The notes: generated by a model not told the origin, from the letters alone. Positions 50,518 to 59,862 are shown, counted from the stretch's first letter. The stretch is 64,000 bases of DNA from CAWCPR01 sp963797475 (GCA_963797475.1 CAWCPR010000001.1:434001-498000), one strand, 5' to 3'. Numbers and translations: made by a program.

Positions 50518-53394
50518 ATGCGTACCATTCACCTGGTATCTCACACGCATTGGGACCGGGAATGGTACCTGCCCTTCCAAACCTTCCGCTTGAAGCTGGT
50601 CGGGCTGGTCGACCGGCTTCTGGATCTCCTTAAGTCCGATCCTGAATACCGCTATTTCATGCTCGACGGGCAAACCATCGTCCTGGAAGATTACCTGCTG
50701 ATGCGGCCGGAGCGGCGTGCCGAGCTGCAGGCTCATATTCGCAGCGGGCGCATATTGATCGGTCCCTGGCACATCTTACCGGACGAATTCCTGGTCAGCC
50801 CCGAAGCGACCATTCGCAACCTTTTGCAAGGCAGGCGCACGGCGCGAGAATTCGGGGAACCGATGGCTGTCGGCTATATCCCAGACACCTTTGGCCATAT
50901 TGGCCAGATGCCGCAAATCTTGCAAGGTTTTGGCATTCAGAATGCCTGTGTGCAGCGCGGCGTCTCCGATGAGCCTTGTGAATTCTGGTGGCTGGCTCCC
51001 GATGGTTCGCAGGTTTTTACGGGCTACCTCAGGGATACCTATGCCAACGCCGCGCTTCTGCTCGAATACAGGGGCGAAGATTTCATGCAGGAGGTCCGCC
51101 GGGAGCTGGATTCCCTGGCCCCTTACGCCCACAGCTCGCACGTTCTCTTGATGCAAGGCAACGACCACACCCGCCCGGCAGCCCAAACCAGCGCGGCGAT
51201 AAAAGCTGCCCGATCGCCGCTCGAACCGGATCTGCTGCTTCACTCCAACCTGCCAGCTTACCTGGAAGCCGCCCGCCAGGAAATTGCATGCGGAGATCCG
51301 CCCATCCCGGCGCTGCACGGCGAGCTGCGAGCTTTCGGGCGCCACAACTTGCTGCCAGGCGTGCTGTCCACCCGGGTGTGGATCAAGCAGCGCAACCACG
51401 AGTGTGAGACCTTGCTGGAAAAATGGGCCGAACCATTCAGCACATTTGCAAGCGATCACACCCTGGCAGGCGGCGATGGGGAGGCAGCGGAGCGAATCTC
51501 CAACCCGGCGTCCATCCTGCGCCAGGCCTGGCGCATGCTCATGGAGTGCCATCCGCACGATTCGATTTGCGGATCCTCGATTGACCAGGTGCACGCCGAA
51601 ATGCGCCCGCGCTTCGACCAGGTGGAACAGATCGGCGAAGAAATCACCCGCCAAAGCCTGGAAAGCCTGGCCCTGGCTGTAGATAGCGCCAATCCCGAGG
51701 GTTCTGCAGAGCCCCTGGCTGCCGTCGTAGTTTTCAATCCAACCGCCGGCCCGCGCAGTGAGATCGCCAGTTTCCCCATACCAGTCTCACCCGGTTTAGA
51801 GATCGAAATCGTGGATGCGGCCGGCGAAAGGATGCCCGGCGAACTAGGCGAGAACAACGTGCGCGAGATCGCCAGGGAAACGTTGGATCGCGAAGGCCTG
51901 CTGGTCCTGTTGGGAGGCGTTCAGGGCGGCAAAGTGAGCGGCGTCATGGCCCCACTGGAAGGGATGAGCATCCAGGGCGTCCATTTCCAACAGCGAGGCG
52001 CGGCTGAAGGGATCGATGTGACCCTGTCCGAAAAGGGCGAGCCCAATCAAGAAGTTCTTCTGCAAGCCATGCAGCATCTGGCAGGCGTCATCAGTGATCC
52101 TACGGTGGAAACCTTTGTTCTAACCGCTCATGTGGCGGCGCGCCAGGCCAGCTTCGTCGCCCGGCAGGTCCCGGCTTACGGTTATAAAACGTTCTGGGCG
52201 CGGCCATCCAGGCATCCAGAACCGCGTGCGGACAGCCCTAAACCCAAAATCATCGAAAATGAGTTTTTCCGCCTCGAAGCCAGCGCTGAAGATGGGACGC
52301 TTATACTGATCGACAAACGCAGCGGCCAGACGTTCCCCGGTCTGAATCGCTTCCAGGATGGGGGCGACAGCGGCGACGAATATAATTACTGCCCGCCCGC
52401 CCAGGACGAGTTGATCTCAGCCCGGGTCCAATCGATTTCCTCGACCGTCAGCGCCGTCCGCCAGAGCCTCAACCTGGAGCTGGCCCTGCTGCTGCCAGGC
52501 GGGCTGTCACCCGACCGCCAGAGGCGCAGCTCGGAGATTCTGGAGATGGCGATCGGCACGTGCGCCAGCCTTTCACCCGGCATCCCGCGGGTGGATATCC
52601 ACACCGTGGTGGATAACCCCGCCGGCGATCACCGCCTGAGGGTGCATTTCCCGGCGCCATTCGACCTGCACGCCGCAGGTGAAAAAGCCGCCTACGACGG
52701 GCATTTCGAGGTGGTCCTGCGCCCGAGCAGCATCCCGGCTTTTGACGATTCCTGGACGGAATGGCCGCGACCGGAACACCCACAACGCGCATTCGTCGAC
52801 CTATCGGATGGCCGCCTGGGGATAATGGTCGCCAACCGCGGCCTGCGCGAAGCCGAAGCGCTGCAAAACGGCCTGGGCCAGGCGGAGATCGCTCTGACGC
52901 TGCTGCGCTGTGTCGGCTGGCTTTCGAGGGACGATCTTACAAACCGGCGAGGCCACGCCGGCCCGGGACTGCCGACGCCTGAAGCGCAAATGATCGGGCG
53001 CTGGACCTTTGATTACGCCATCATCCCCCATCCAGGTGAATGGGAGCAGGCTTGCCAGCAGGCTTACGCGTTTAATGCCCCATTTCGGGCGGTCATCGCC
53101 GGTGCGCATGCCGGCAGCTTGCCGCCCGCCGCCAGTATGATCACCGTAGAACCGCTCGAATTTGTCCTCAGCGCAATAAAAGCCGCCGAGGACGGGCGCG
53201 GCTGGATCTTGCGCGGCTATAATCTCAGCGCTGCTGCGATCAACGCCCGCATAAGACCCTGGAGACGGTTTGCAAAGGTCGAATTGACCAATTTAGCAGA
53301 AGAAAGCCTGGGAACGATCCTGCCGGAAGAAGACGGCAGCCTTTCCATCCCCGTTCGAGGCTGCCAGATCGCCAGCTTGCGATTCCAGGATTAA
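50518..53394 (+). CDS. alpha-mannosidase, GH38 family
   Basis: A 958-residue glycoside hydrolase. The N-terminal catalytic domain has the zinc motif SHTHWDREW and the nucleophile Asp in GYIPDTFGHIGQMPQ; a further zinc His is in CHPHDSICG. The three-helix bundle and C-terminal beta domains follow, as in other GH38 enzymes. There is no signal peptide, so it is probably cytoplasmic and cleaves mannose from oligosaccharides or glycans taken up or recycled. ATG 50518 is preferred over the adjacent TTG 50515. The gene lies 10 bases after the S8 membrane protease. Confidence 0.93.
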   Translation: MRTIHLVSHTHWDREWYLPFQTFRLKLVGLVDRLLDLLKSDPEYRYFMLDGQTIVLEDYLLMRPERRAELQAHIRSGRILIGPWHILPDEFLVSPEATIRNLLQGRRTAREFGEPMAVGYIPDTFGHIGQMPQILQGFGIQNACVQRGVSDEPCEFWWLAPDGSQVFTGYLRDTYANAALLLEYRGEDFMQEVRRELDSLAPYAHSSHVLLMQGNDHTRPAAQTSAAIKAARSPLEPDLLLHSNLPAYLEAARQEIACGDPPIPALHGELRAFGRHNLLPGVLSTRVWIKQRNHECETLLEKWAEPFSTFASDHTLAGGDGEAAERISNPASILRQAWRMLMECHPHDSICGSSIDQVHAEMRPRFDQVEQIGEEITRQSLESLALAVDSANPEGSAEPLAAVVVFNPTAGPRSEIASFPIPVSPGLEIEIVDAAGERMPGELGENNVREIARETLDREGLLVLLGGVQGGKVSGVMAPLEGMSIQGVHFQQRGAAEGIDVTLSEKGEPNQEVLLQAMQHLAGVISDPTVETFVLTAHVAARQASFVARQVPAYGYKTFWARPSRHPEPRADSPKPKIIENEFFRLEASAEDGTLILIDKRSGQTFPGLNRFQDGGDSGDEYNYCPPAQDELISARVQSISSTVSAVRQSLNLELALLLPGGLSPDRQRRSSEILEMAIGTCASLSPGIPRVDIHTVVDNPAGDHRLRVHFPAPFDLHAAGEKAAYDGHFEVVLRPSSIPAFDDSWTEWPRPEHPQRAFVDLSDGRLGIMVANRGLREAEALQNGLGQAEIALTLLRCVGWLSRDDLTNRRGHAGPGLPTPEAQMIGRWTFDYAIIPHPGEWEQACQQAYAFNAPFRAVIAGAHAGSLPPAASMITVEPLEFVLSAIKAAEDGRGWILRGYNLSAAAINARIRPWRRFAKVELTNLAEESLGTILPEEDGSLSIPVRGCQIASLRFQD

Positions 53395-53506
53395 AACTTC
53401 CTCCGACCGGCGATTTTAAATTCCGCGACCTCCGTTATCTCGCTGCGTAAGTAATGATAGAAAGCAATTCTTTTAACAAAATGATTCAATGCTGCTGGAG
53501 GTAAAG

Positions 53507-53731
53507 ATGAACAATCGACCTGGGTGTTTGGCGGGGTTTTTGAAGCTGGCTCTGCTCGGCTGGCTGTTTGATTGGCTGCAAGATAATTTTGGCTTCGGGC
53601 GCGGCCTTTCCTGCACCGGCTGCGGCTGTGGTTTGATCCTTTTGATCATTTTCCTGGCCCTGGCCTGCAACGTGATCTTTGGAACCAACTGGTTTAAGCT
53701 GACCTTGGACCTGGCGCTCAGTGTAATTTAG
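53507..53731 (+). CDS. small Cys-rich membrane protein
   Basis: A 74-residue protein from ATG 53507, behind TGGAGGTAAAG. It has two hydrophobic segments (about 8-25 and 44-66) and a central CTGCGCG with three cysteines next to glycines. No known family. It overlaps the end of the convergent histidine kinase gene by four bases. Confidence 0.65.
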   Translation: MNNRPGCLAGFLKLALLGWLFDWLQDNFGFGRGLSCTGCGCGLILLIIFLALACNVIFGTNWFKLTLDLALSVI

Positions 53732-55176
53732 CCGCCTGCCGTGGGGAACACTAGAAGCACCCGGGTACCTTTTCCCGGCAGGCTTTCCAGGCTTATCGTA
53801 CCCCCTTGGGCTTCAACCAACCCCTTAGCGATGGAAAGGCCGAGTCCGTTGCTGCGCTGGTCGCCATCCCCAGGTTGGCGCACCTGGTAAAAACGCTCGA
53901 ATACATGCGGCGCGTGTTCTGCCGGGATGCCAACGCCATTGTCCGCGACCGAAATCTGAATTGTTTTCCCTTTGATCAATGCCCCAAGCTGAATTACGCC
54001 GCCGGCAGGGGTAAACCGCAAGGCGTTGTCGAGTAAGATCAGCAGCACCTGGCGCATTCGGGTGGGATCCCCCCAGATCGCTCCCTGCGCCTCACCCAGG
54101 CGGACCTGAACCCCCTTCTCACCCGCCAGTTTTTCAATCTGGCGCTTCGTCTCCTCTAAAAGCTCCGCAAGCGAGATTCTAACCTTTTCCAGTTGCAAAC
54201 GCTGGTTATCCAGGCGAGACAGCAGCAGCAGATCGTCGACCAGCCGGTTCATGTAATCACAGTCTTGCAAGATGTCCTCGAACACCGGCCCATCCTGCCC
54301 GGAAGGATTGCTGCGCAGGCCGTATTCTGCTGTAGCCCGAATTAAAGTCAAGGGTGTGCGTAATTCATGGCTGGCATTCGAGACAAAAGCCTGCTGCTGG
54401 TCCCAGGCTTTTTGCGCCGGGCCCAGCGAGCGGCCTGAAAGCCACCAGCTCCCAACTCCCAGGAGAATGACGATCGCGATGCCCAGGATTAATAAACCGC
54501 TGCGCAATTGGCTTAATACCCGGTCTTGATCATTGAGCAGCCGCCCTATTTGGATCATCGCCGGCGCCCCAGGCGTGGATATCCGGTAGGTCAGCAGGCG
54601 CAGGCGAGACCCATCCTGGAGCTTGACCGTGCGTAAGTCGGATTCATTGGCCAAAGCGGCCTCGCGAGCGCTGGCATCCAGGGAGATCGGCGGCGGCGCG
54701 GGGTTAGGATTGTAGATCAATTCGCCGCTCGGGTTCAAGGGCAGCACGAAAATCGTGGCGATCCTGGGGTCGTAAATATCGTCGTGGGGATGTTCCGTCT
54801 CCAGTTGGTTTGGGCCGTCATCCTCCCCTTGTTCCACCCCGTCGCCGGTGCCCTCGGAGGCTTCTCCACTTTCAAGGTCATCGCTCAAACTGCTGGCAGC
54901 CGCAGGGGTCGCTGTCGGGCTGGCGAGTGGGCTTTGCGCCAGGGCGTAATTTCCCAGCCAGGACTGCTCGGCTTTGGCTAACTCGGCTGGCAGGGAAACG
55001 CCGTATTGTTCGAATTGGGTCGCCATCTTATAGCGCAATGCCAGGTCAGTCGTGTTCTCAAAATAGCGCGAAATAAGCGAATAAGCTCCGGCCCCCACCA
55101 GCACAGCCAGGCCCAGGGCTGCTAACAGGTAAAGCAAGCTGAGCTGCCAGCGCAGGCGATTAAGCATTTTCAACAT
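53728..55176 (-). CDS. sensor histidine kinase
   Basis: About 482 residues with two membrane helices (about 10-35 and 225-250) around an extracytoplasmic sensor of about 190 residues. The sensor holds a long acidic, low-complexity stretch and an EHPHDD motif, suited to cation or metal sensing (inference). The kinase core has the H-box SNASHELRTPL, N-box LLDNALRF, and G-boxes DNGVGIP and NGLGLSIA. It overlaps the response-regulator gene by about 15 bases, so the two are translationally coupled. Starts at 55167, 55176 or 55191 are possible. Confidence 0.93.
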   Translation of the reverse strand: MLKMLNRLRWQLSLLYLLAALGLAVLVGAGAYSLISRYFENTTDLALRYKMATQFEQYGVSLPAELAKAEQSWLGNYALAQSPLASPTATPAAASSLSDDLESGEASEGTGDGVEQGEDDGPNQLETEHPHDDIYDPRIATIFVLPLNPSGELIYNPNPAPPPISLDASAREAALANESDLRTVKLQDGSRLRLLTYRISTPGAPAMIQIGRLLNDQDRVLSQLRSGLLILGIAIVILLGVGSWWLSGRSLGPAQKAWDQQQAFVSNASHELRTPLTLIRATAEYGLRSNPSGQDGPVFEDILQDCDYMNRLVDDLLLLSRLDNQRLQLEKVRISLAELLEETKRQIEKLAGEKGVQVRLGEAQGAIWGDPTRMRQVLLILLDNALRFTPAGGVIQLGALIKGKTIQISVADNGVGIPAEHAPHVFERFYQVRQPGDGDQRSNGLGLSIAKGLVEAQGGTISLESLPGKGTRVLLVFPTAGG

Positions 55177-55843
55177 CCAGAAAATAACCAAAACCGCGCC
55201 GGGTGCGGATGGGATCCTTCCTCCCGGGTTGTTTGAGCTTCTTGCGCAGATAAGAGATATAAACGTCTACCAGGGTTGGCTGGACATCGCTTTCGTAAGA
55301 CCAGACGTAATCCAGGATTTTCTGGCGGCTTAACGTCTGGCCCGGGTGGCGCATAAAATACTCCAGCAGAGACCACTCGGTCTTGGTCAGATCCAGGACT
55401 TTCTCGCCGCGCCGCGCCGAATGCGTGCGCAGGTCCAGCACCAGGCTGCCGGCGCGCAGCTCGTAGGGGTCAACGGCCTGGCTTTGAGCCCGGCGGCCCA
55501 GGGCATGCACCCGGGCGATCAGCTCGTCAAAGGAAAATGGTTTCCCCAGGTAATCATCGGCCCCGCTGTAAAGGCCAGCCACCCGGTCTTCCACCTGGGT
55601 GCGGGCAGTCAACATCAAAACAGCCGTTGGAAGGCGCGCCGAGCGGATCGCCTGGCAGATTGCCGGACCATCTCTGCCGGGCAGCATCCAATCGACGACG
55701 GCGACATCATGAACGTCTCGAAGGGCAATTTCGACCCCCATGTCGCCATCATAGGCGACGTCGACGCTGAAATGCTCCGCTTCGAGTACTTTACGGATCA
55801 AATTCGCCAGTCTTTTGTCATCTTCGATCAATAGAATACGCAT
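55160..55843 (-). CDS. OmpR/PhoB-type response regulator
   Basis: A 227-residue regulator. The receiver domain has the acidic pair EDD at 7-9, phospho-Asp in VVDWMLPG (about residue 51), Thr in MLTAR and Lys in GKPF. The C-terminal winged helix has the usual WSLLEYFMRHPGQTLSR and YISYLRKKL segments. It is divergent from the PepSY/ApbE/ferric-reductase genes, and direct repeats suited to this family lie between them. Confidence 0.95.
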   Translation of the reverse strand: MRILLIEDDKRLANLIRKVLEAEHFSVDVAYDGDMGVEIALRDVHDVAVVDWMLPGRDGPAICQAIRSARLPTAVLMLTARTQVEDRVAGLYSGADDYLGKPFSFDELIARVHALGRRAQSQAVDPYELRAGSLVLDLRTHSARRGEKVLDLTKTEWSLLEYFMRHPGQTLSRQKILDYVWSYESDVQPTLVDVYISYLRKKLKQPGRKDPIRTRRGFGYFLDVENA

Positions 55844-55952
55844 CTTTGATTAATGTTTACTGGTACTTCTCCAAAAAGTGGGATTGCATTCACCCCAATG
55901 ATGATGCTTTTTCCGATTTCCAAGTGGTTGTGCTCTCTGAGTTTAATCGAAA

Positions 55953-56007
55953 AAGATTGGAATAAGATTGGAAAACTGGCGGGTTCTTTCAAGATAACTC
56001 CAATCTT
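55953..56007 (+). promoter_or_regulatory. candidate response-regulator operator
   Basis: AAGATTGGAA occurs twice in tandem (55953-55962 and 55964-55973), an 11-bp period typical of OmpR/PhoB dimers. A third copy is inverted as CCAATCTT at 56000-56007. They lie in the 300-base divergent region, 111-190 bases upstream of the gene at 56144. I see no strong promoter boxes; the rest of this region (55844-55952 and 56008-56143) shows nothing clear. Confidence 0.65.
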
Positions 56008-56143
56008 CCCTTGATAACCTTATCCATGACAGTGGGAATAACCCACCTGGCATCCAGGCGCCTGGCATCCAGGCCAGCCAGACTGACCGCAAAGGATTTC
56101 CGCCGCCGCCTGAATTAAACCAAAGAACCACAGGAGATTTTCC

Positions 56144-56773
56144 ATGAAGCAAAATACCGCCCTGTTTATTTCTCTCGTACTCACAGCATTTGTGCTCACC
56201 CTGGTGGTTGGAGTCGTTTTTGCCGTCCGAGGTGTGGCTGGAAAAACCCAGGACGCCGTCGCCGCCACCGCGGACCCGGCTTTGACTTCCCAGGACACCG
56301 GCGCGAGCGCGGCCTCTTCCGATCAAAATTTGCAGCAAATGCTGCAAGAGCGAGATGCAGCCTACCAGCGCCTGATCGACCAGGCCAACGCTCGCCTGGA
56401 ACAGGCCCAGCAAGAGCAGCAGGCCCTTCAGGATCAATTGAACGCACTGCAATCCAACAGCGCCGGCAGCGAAGCAGCCGCGCCTTTTGGGATCGCTCCA
56501 CAGGATGCGGCCCAAATCGCTGCACGCTTCATGGGCCGCAGTGACCTTTACAGCGTGGAGAACACGACTTTTAACGGCGCGAACGCCTACCAGGTGACCT
56601 TCAGCTCGGGAGATACCGTCATCGTCGATATGAGCGGGCAGGTGCTGAACGTTCAGCAAGCTCCCACGATCACCAATTCTTCCAACGGCCCTACTTTTGG
56701 GAACAGCCACGAAATCCACGAACACGAAAGTGAGCATGAAGAACACGGGAAAGGCGAAGGCGGCGACGATTAA
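56144..56773 (+). CDS. membrane-anchored PepSY-like protein with His/Glu-rich tail
   Basis: A 209-residue protein: one N-terminal membrane span (about 7-29), a coiled coil rich in Gln and Ala (about 62-105), then a PepSY-like domain of about 65 residues (DAAQIAARFMGRSDLYSVEN and TVIVDMSGQVLNV). It ends in a run of His and Glu residues (HEIHEHESEHEEHGKGE), a likely metal-binding tail. It is the first gene of a unit with ApbE and a ferric-reductase-like cytochrome and is likely controlled by the divergent two-component system. Confidence 0.75.
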   Translation: MKQNTALFISLVLTAFVLTLVVGVVFAVRGVAGKTQDAVAATADPALTSQDTGASAASSDQNLQQMLQERDAAYQRLIDQANARLEQAQQEQQALQDQLNALQSNSAGSEAAAPFGIAPQDAAQIAARFMGRSDLYSVENTTFNGANAYQVTFSSGDTVIVDMSGQVLNVQQAPTITNSSNGPTFGNSHEIHEHESEHEEHGKGEGGDD

Positions 56774-56800
56774 GTCTGAAGGCGCCTTGAGATAATCACC

Positions 56801-57196
56801 ATGCAAACCAAATCCTCGTCCAAACGCCGGCGAACGCTCAGCACCGCCAACATCAAATGGCTGATCCTGGTGTTTTCCGTATCCGCCACGCTGTTTTTCT
56901 GGAGTTTCTTCGCCCGCCAGGCGTACGCCGATTCAATCCTCGCAGCCCCGGCAGACACCGAAGCGCCTCCCGCACCTGCGCGGGAGATCGTGATCGATCT
57001 TCCGCCCCTGCCGACCCTGGTGCCTGGCTTGGCGCAGCAGGCAAACAGCGCCTCGCAGCCAGCCCCCCAGGAAAGCACGAGCCAGATCGCTGCCCCCGCA
57101 AACCCGGCTCCGGTGAAAATTTTCCTGGGTGGAGCGAAACCTCAGGCCAGAACCTCGGCCCCCGCCTCGGTGACTCGGACCCACTCTTCACGATGA
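56801..57196 (+). CDS. small membrane-anchored Pro/Ala-rich protein
   Basis: A 131-residue protein with a basic N-terminus, one membrane helix (about 19-42, ending in the signal-like FARQAYADS) and a long Pro/Ala/Ser-rich extracytoplasmic tail. No domain recognised. Its TGA overlaps the next ATG (ATGA), so it is co-translated with ApbE and may be a redox-complex partner or a linker. Confidence 0.7.
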   Translation: MQTKSSSKRRRTLSTANIKWLILVFSVSATLFFWSFFARQAYADSILAAPADTEAPPAPAREIVIDLPPLPTLVPGLAQQANSASQPAPQESTSQIAAPANPAPVKIFLGGAKPQARTSAPASVTRTHSSR

Positions 57197-58128
57197 TGCA
57201 CAAGATCGCGTTTAGAGCCATGGGCTGCCAGATGATGGCGGCCCTGGACAGCCCTGGACGGCGAGCGCAGGAGCGGCTGGAGCAGGCGCCGTTATGGTTT
57301 GAGGAATGGGAGCAATCCTTAAGCCGGTTCCGTTCCAACAGCGAGCTGAGCCGCTTGAACCGCTCCGGCGGGGTCCCTCAAGCGGTGAGCCAGACCCTTT
57401 GGGACGTCTTTCAAGCCGCCCTGCAGGCCGAAAGGCGCAGCCTGGGCCTGGTCACTCCCCTGGTACTGGAAGCCCTCGAAGCCGCCGGTTACAACCGCAG
57501 CTTCGCCGAGATGCCCGCCTCCATTGCGGCGAACAATCAGGGCGCCGGCCGACCCGCTGAAGACCTGTCCGCGGTTATCTGGGATGCAAACAGCCGGACG
57601 ATCCAGCTCCCCGTGGGGGCGCGCCTGGATTTCGGCGGGATCGCCAAAGGCTGGGCAGCCCAGCAGGCAGCCCAAAGACTGCATCTGTACGGCCCGGCGC
57701 TGGTCGATGCCGGCGGTGATATCGCCATAAGCGCTCTACAATCTGACGGACAGCCCTGGCCCGTGGCGATCGAAGACCCGCTGGACCCACAAGCCGAAAT
57801 TGGCCTGCTCTTATTGGGGCGTGGCGGCGTGGCGACTTCGGGGAAGGATTACCGCCGTTGGCAGCAAGGCGGCATCTGGAAACATCACATCATCGACCCG
57901 CGCACTGGCAGCCCTGCGGAAACGGATGTCTTGAGCGCAACCATCCTCGCCCCGAGCGTATTAGAGGCAGAAGCAGCCGCCAAAACCGTTATGATCCTCG
58001 GCAGCCGGGCCGGATTGGAGTGGCTGGAGGCCCGGCCTACCCTGGCAGGATTGCTGGTCCGCGAAAACGGGCAGCGCCTCTACAGCCGTCATTTTGAAGG
58101 ACATCTCTGGAGTGAGCCATGTCTGTAA
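57193..58128 (+). CDS. apbE: ApbE-type FAD:protein FMN transferase
   Basis: A 311-residue flavin transferase. Seen are the FAD-binding DFGGIAKGWAAQ, DAGGDIAIS, the loop GGVATSGKDYRRW and the Mg-binding HHIIDPRTGSP. I take ATG 57193 because it overlaps the previous stop as ATGA and gives the normal family length; the longer open frame upstream is out of register with any signal. No signal peptide is visible at this start. ApbE attaches FMN to Thr or Ser of partner proteins; a bona fide FMN-binding target domain is not encoded nearby. Confidence 0.93.
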   Translation: MMHKIAFRAMGCQMMAALDSPGRRAQERLEQAPLWFEEWEQSLSRFRSNSELSRLNRSGGVPQAVSQTLWDVFQAALQAERRSLGLVTPLVLEALEAAGYNRSFAEMPASIAANNQGAGRPAEDLSAVIWDANSRTIQLPVGARLDFGGIAKGWAAQQAAQRLHLYGPALVDAGGDIAISALQSDGQPWPVAIEDPLDPQAEIGLLLLGRGGVATSGKDYRRWQQGGIWKHHIIDPRTGSPAETDVLSATILAPSVLEAEAAAKTVMILGSRAGLEWLEARPTLAGLLVRENGQRLYSRHFEGHLWSEPCL

Positions 58129-58847
58129 AAGGCACGGATGCATTCGAATTCGAAAATTCGTCGGTCAGCTTTAGAGCTGCGCTGGCGACGCTACTGGCGA
58201 TCATGGCTGGGACCCTGCTTGCCGCCTGGATCTTACCCACCTGGCTGCCCGGCTTGACCGCCTCGCTGCTCGAATCGCAGCCAAAGGCGTTCTGGTATCT
58301 GTCGCGCGGCAGTGCCATGGCCGGCTATTGGCTGCTCTGGATTTCGATGGCATTCGGCCTTCTGATTACCAACAAGCTGGCGCGTGTCTGGCCGGGCGGC
58401 CCGACTGCGTTTGAGCTTCATGAGTACGTCAGCCTGTTGGGATTGGGCTTCGGCCTATTCCACGCGCTGGTCCTGATCGGCGACCAATTTACCAACTATT
58501 CGCTTCCTCAGCTCCTGGTCCCATTTGCCAGCGCTCCTTACCGGCCCTTTTGGGTGGGCCTCGGGCAGTCTGCCTTTTATCTTTGGCTCCTGATAAATCT
58601 GAGCTTTTACGTGCGCAAGTGGATCGGGAACCGTATGTGGCATTTGATTCACTTCTTAAGTTTCTTGACCTTTGCCCTTGTATTGGTTCATGGGATAGCC
58701 AGTGGGACCGACAGCAGCGCATTGTGGAGCGCCTGGATGTATTGGGCAAGCGGCGGAAGCCTGCTTTTCTTGACCATTTATCGAATTTTTGCTAAACAAA
58801 TCACCAGGCGGCCAAAAGCAAGCTCGCTGTCAGCGGACGGTCGCTGA
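58119..58847 (+). CDS. ferric reductase-like transmembrane cytochrome
   Basis: A 242-residue protein with six helices of the ferric reductase/YedZ-like domain. Four His residues suited to two b haems appear in ELHEYVSLLGLGFGLFH and HLIHFLSFLTFALVLVH. The flavin and NAD(P)H domains of eukaryotic ferric reductases are absent. It overlaps the end of apbE by 10 bases. I infer transfer of electrons across the membrane to an extracytoplasmic flavin or metal acceptor. Confidence 0.9.
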   Translation: MSVKGTDAFEFENSSVSFRAALATLLAIMAGTLLAAWILPTWLPGLTASLLESQPKAFWYLSRGSAMAGYWLLWISMAFGLLITNKLARVWPGGPTAFELHEYVSLLGLGFGLFHALVLIGDQFTNYSLPQLLVPFASAPYRPFWVGLGQSAFYLWLLINLSFYVRKWIGNRMWHLIHFLSFLTFALVLVHGIASGTDSSALWSAWMYWASGGSLLFLTIYRIFAKQITRRPKASSLSADGR

Positions 58848-58955
58848 AGCATCAGGCCCAGACAGTCCGTTTGGGATGCAGGGGAAAGTTAAGCCTTGAT
58901 GTGGGAGCTTCAGCCTCATCCAGATTCATTTTCCTGGCCTATCCGCAAGAACTCA

Positions 58956-58964
58956 TGGTATGAT
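58956..58964 (+). promoter_or_regulatory. extended -10 promoter (TGGTATGAT)
   Basis: TGG-TATGAT, 55 bases before the degV ATG, fits an extended -10 element; no good -35. Expected RNA start near 58971. The 172-base spacer otherwise holds nothing clear. Confidence 0.5.
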
Positions 58965-59019
58965 GCTGATAATTCATCTATCGGATCCATACCTTCGCGC
59001 GTTCTCCAGGAGTGCAATC

Positions 59020-59862
59020 ATGGTTAAAATCATCACCGACACGACGGCCTGCCTGCCGGCGGACGTCATTCAACGTTACCAAATCCCGGTGATTCCACAA
59101 GTCATCAATTTTGGCAACGAATCACTCTTTGAAGGGACCCAGATCGATAACGCCACCTTTATGCAGCGGCTGAAAGCTTCCAAAGAGCTTCCGAAGACGG
59201 CCGCGCCTCCACCCGAGTTATTTATCGAAGAATTCAAGCGTCTCATACCCCTGGGCGAGCCGATTCTCTGCATCCACCCCTCCACAGATGTCAGTGGTAC
59301 GGTGCGATTCGCCCAGGTCGCCGCCCAAGATTTCCCTGAGGCAGATATCCGCATCATCGACACACGCGTCGTCGCCAGCCCGATGGGAACCATGGTGGAG
59401 CTGGCAGCCCAATGGGCAGCGGAAAACTGTGACGCCGATACGATCGTGTCTCGCCTGGAAGACATGACCCGCCGCTGCCGGATCTATTTCCTGGTAGCGA
59501 GCCTGGAGTACCTGGCGCGCGGCGGCCGGATCGGAGGGGCGGCTGCCTTGATGGGCAGCGTATTACAGATCAAACCGATCCTGACCTTACGGGATGGGAA
59601 AGTCGATCAATACGAGCGCGAACGCACATCCAAACGAGCTTTATTGCGCTTAAAACAAATCGTGTACGAGCAAATCCCGCACGATGGGAGCGGCTTTCTG
59701 TCGGTGATGCACGCCGGTGTGCCAGAAGAAGGCCGCATGCTGGCGGATGAGCTGGCTAAACAAATCAACCAGCCGGTCGTCCCGATCGCCGATGTACCCC
59801 CCGCCATCGTAACGCATGGCGGCCCGGGCATGCTAGGCGTGGGTTTTTTCGTCAAAGGATAA
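59020..59862 (+). CDS. DegV family fatty-acid-binding protein
   Basis: A 280-residue DegV protein. The N-terminal KIITDTTACLP, the Ser/Thr-rich ligand loop PKTAAPPP, the HPSTDVSGT and RIIDTRVVASPMG segments and the C-terminal HGGPGMLGVGFF are characteristic. DegV/FakB proteins bind a fatty acid and present it to a kinase; no fakA lies nearby. ATG 59020 follows CAGGAG. The longer frame overlaps the promoter. Confidence 0.93.
   Translation: MVKIITDTTACLPADVIQRYQIPVIPQVINFGNESLFEGTQIDNATFMQRLKASKELPKTAAPPPELFIEEFKRLIPLGEPILCIHPSTDVSGTVRFAQVAAQDFPEADIRIIDTRVVASPMGTMVELAAQWAAENCDADTIVSRLEDMTRRCRIYFLVASLEYLARGGRIGGAAALMGSVLQIKPILTLRDGKVDQYERERTSKRALLRLKQIVYEQIPHDGSGFLSVMHAGVPEEGRMLADELAKQINQPVVPIADVPPAIVTHGGPGMLGVGFFVKG

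Noticed and set aside
56285..56320. DTGASAAS in the PepSY-like protein as an ApbE flavinylation site
   Set aside because: It resembles the TGA(S/T) part of the target motif, but lies in a low-complexity stretch without an FMN-binding domain.
55943..56806. 287-codon minus-strand ORF opposite the PepSY-like gene
   Set aside because: The plus strand encodes a membrane-anchored PepSY-like protein with coherent domains; the minus frame is its shadow and covers the operator.
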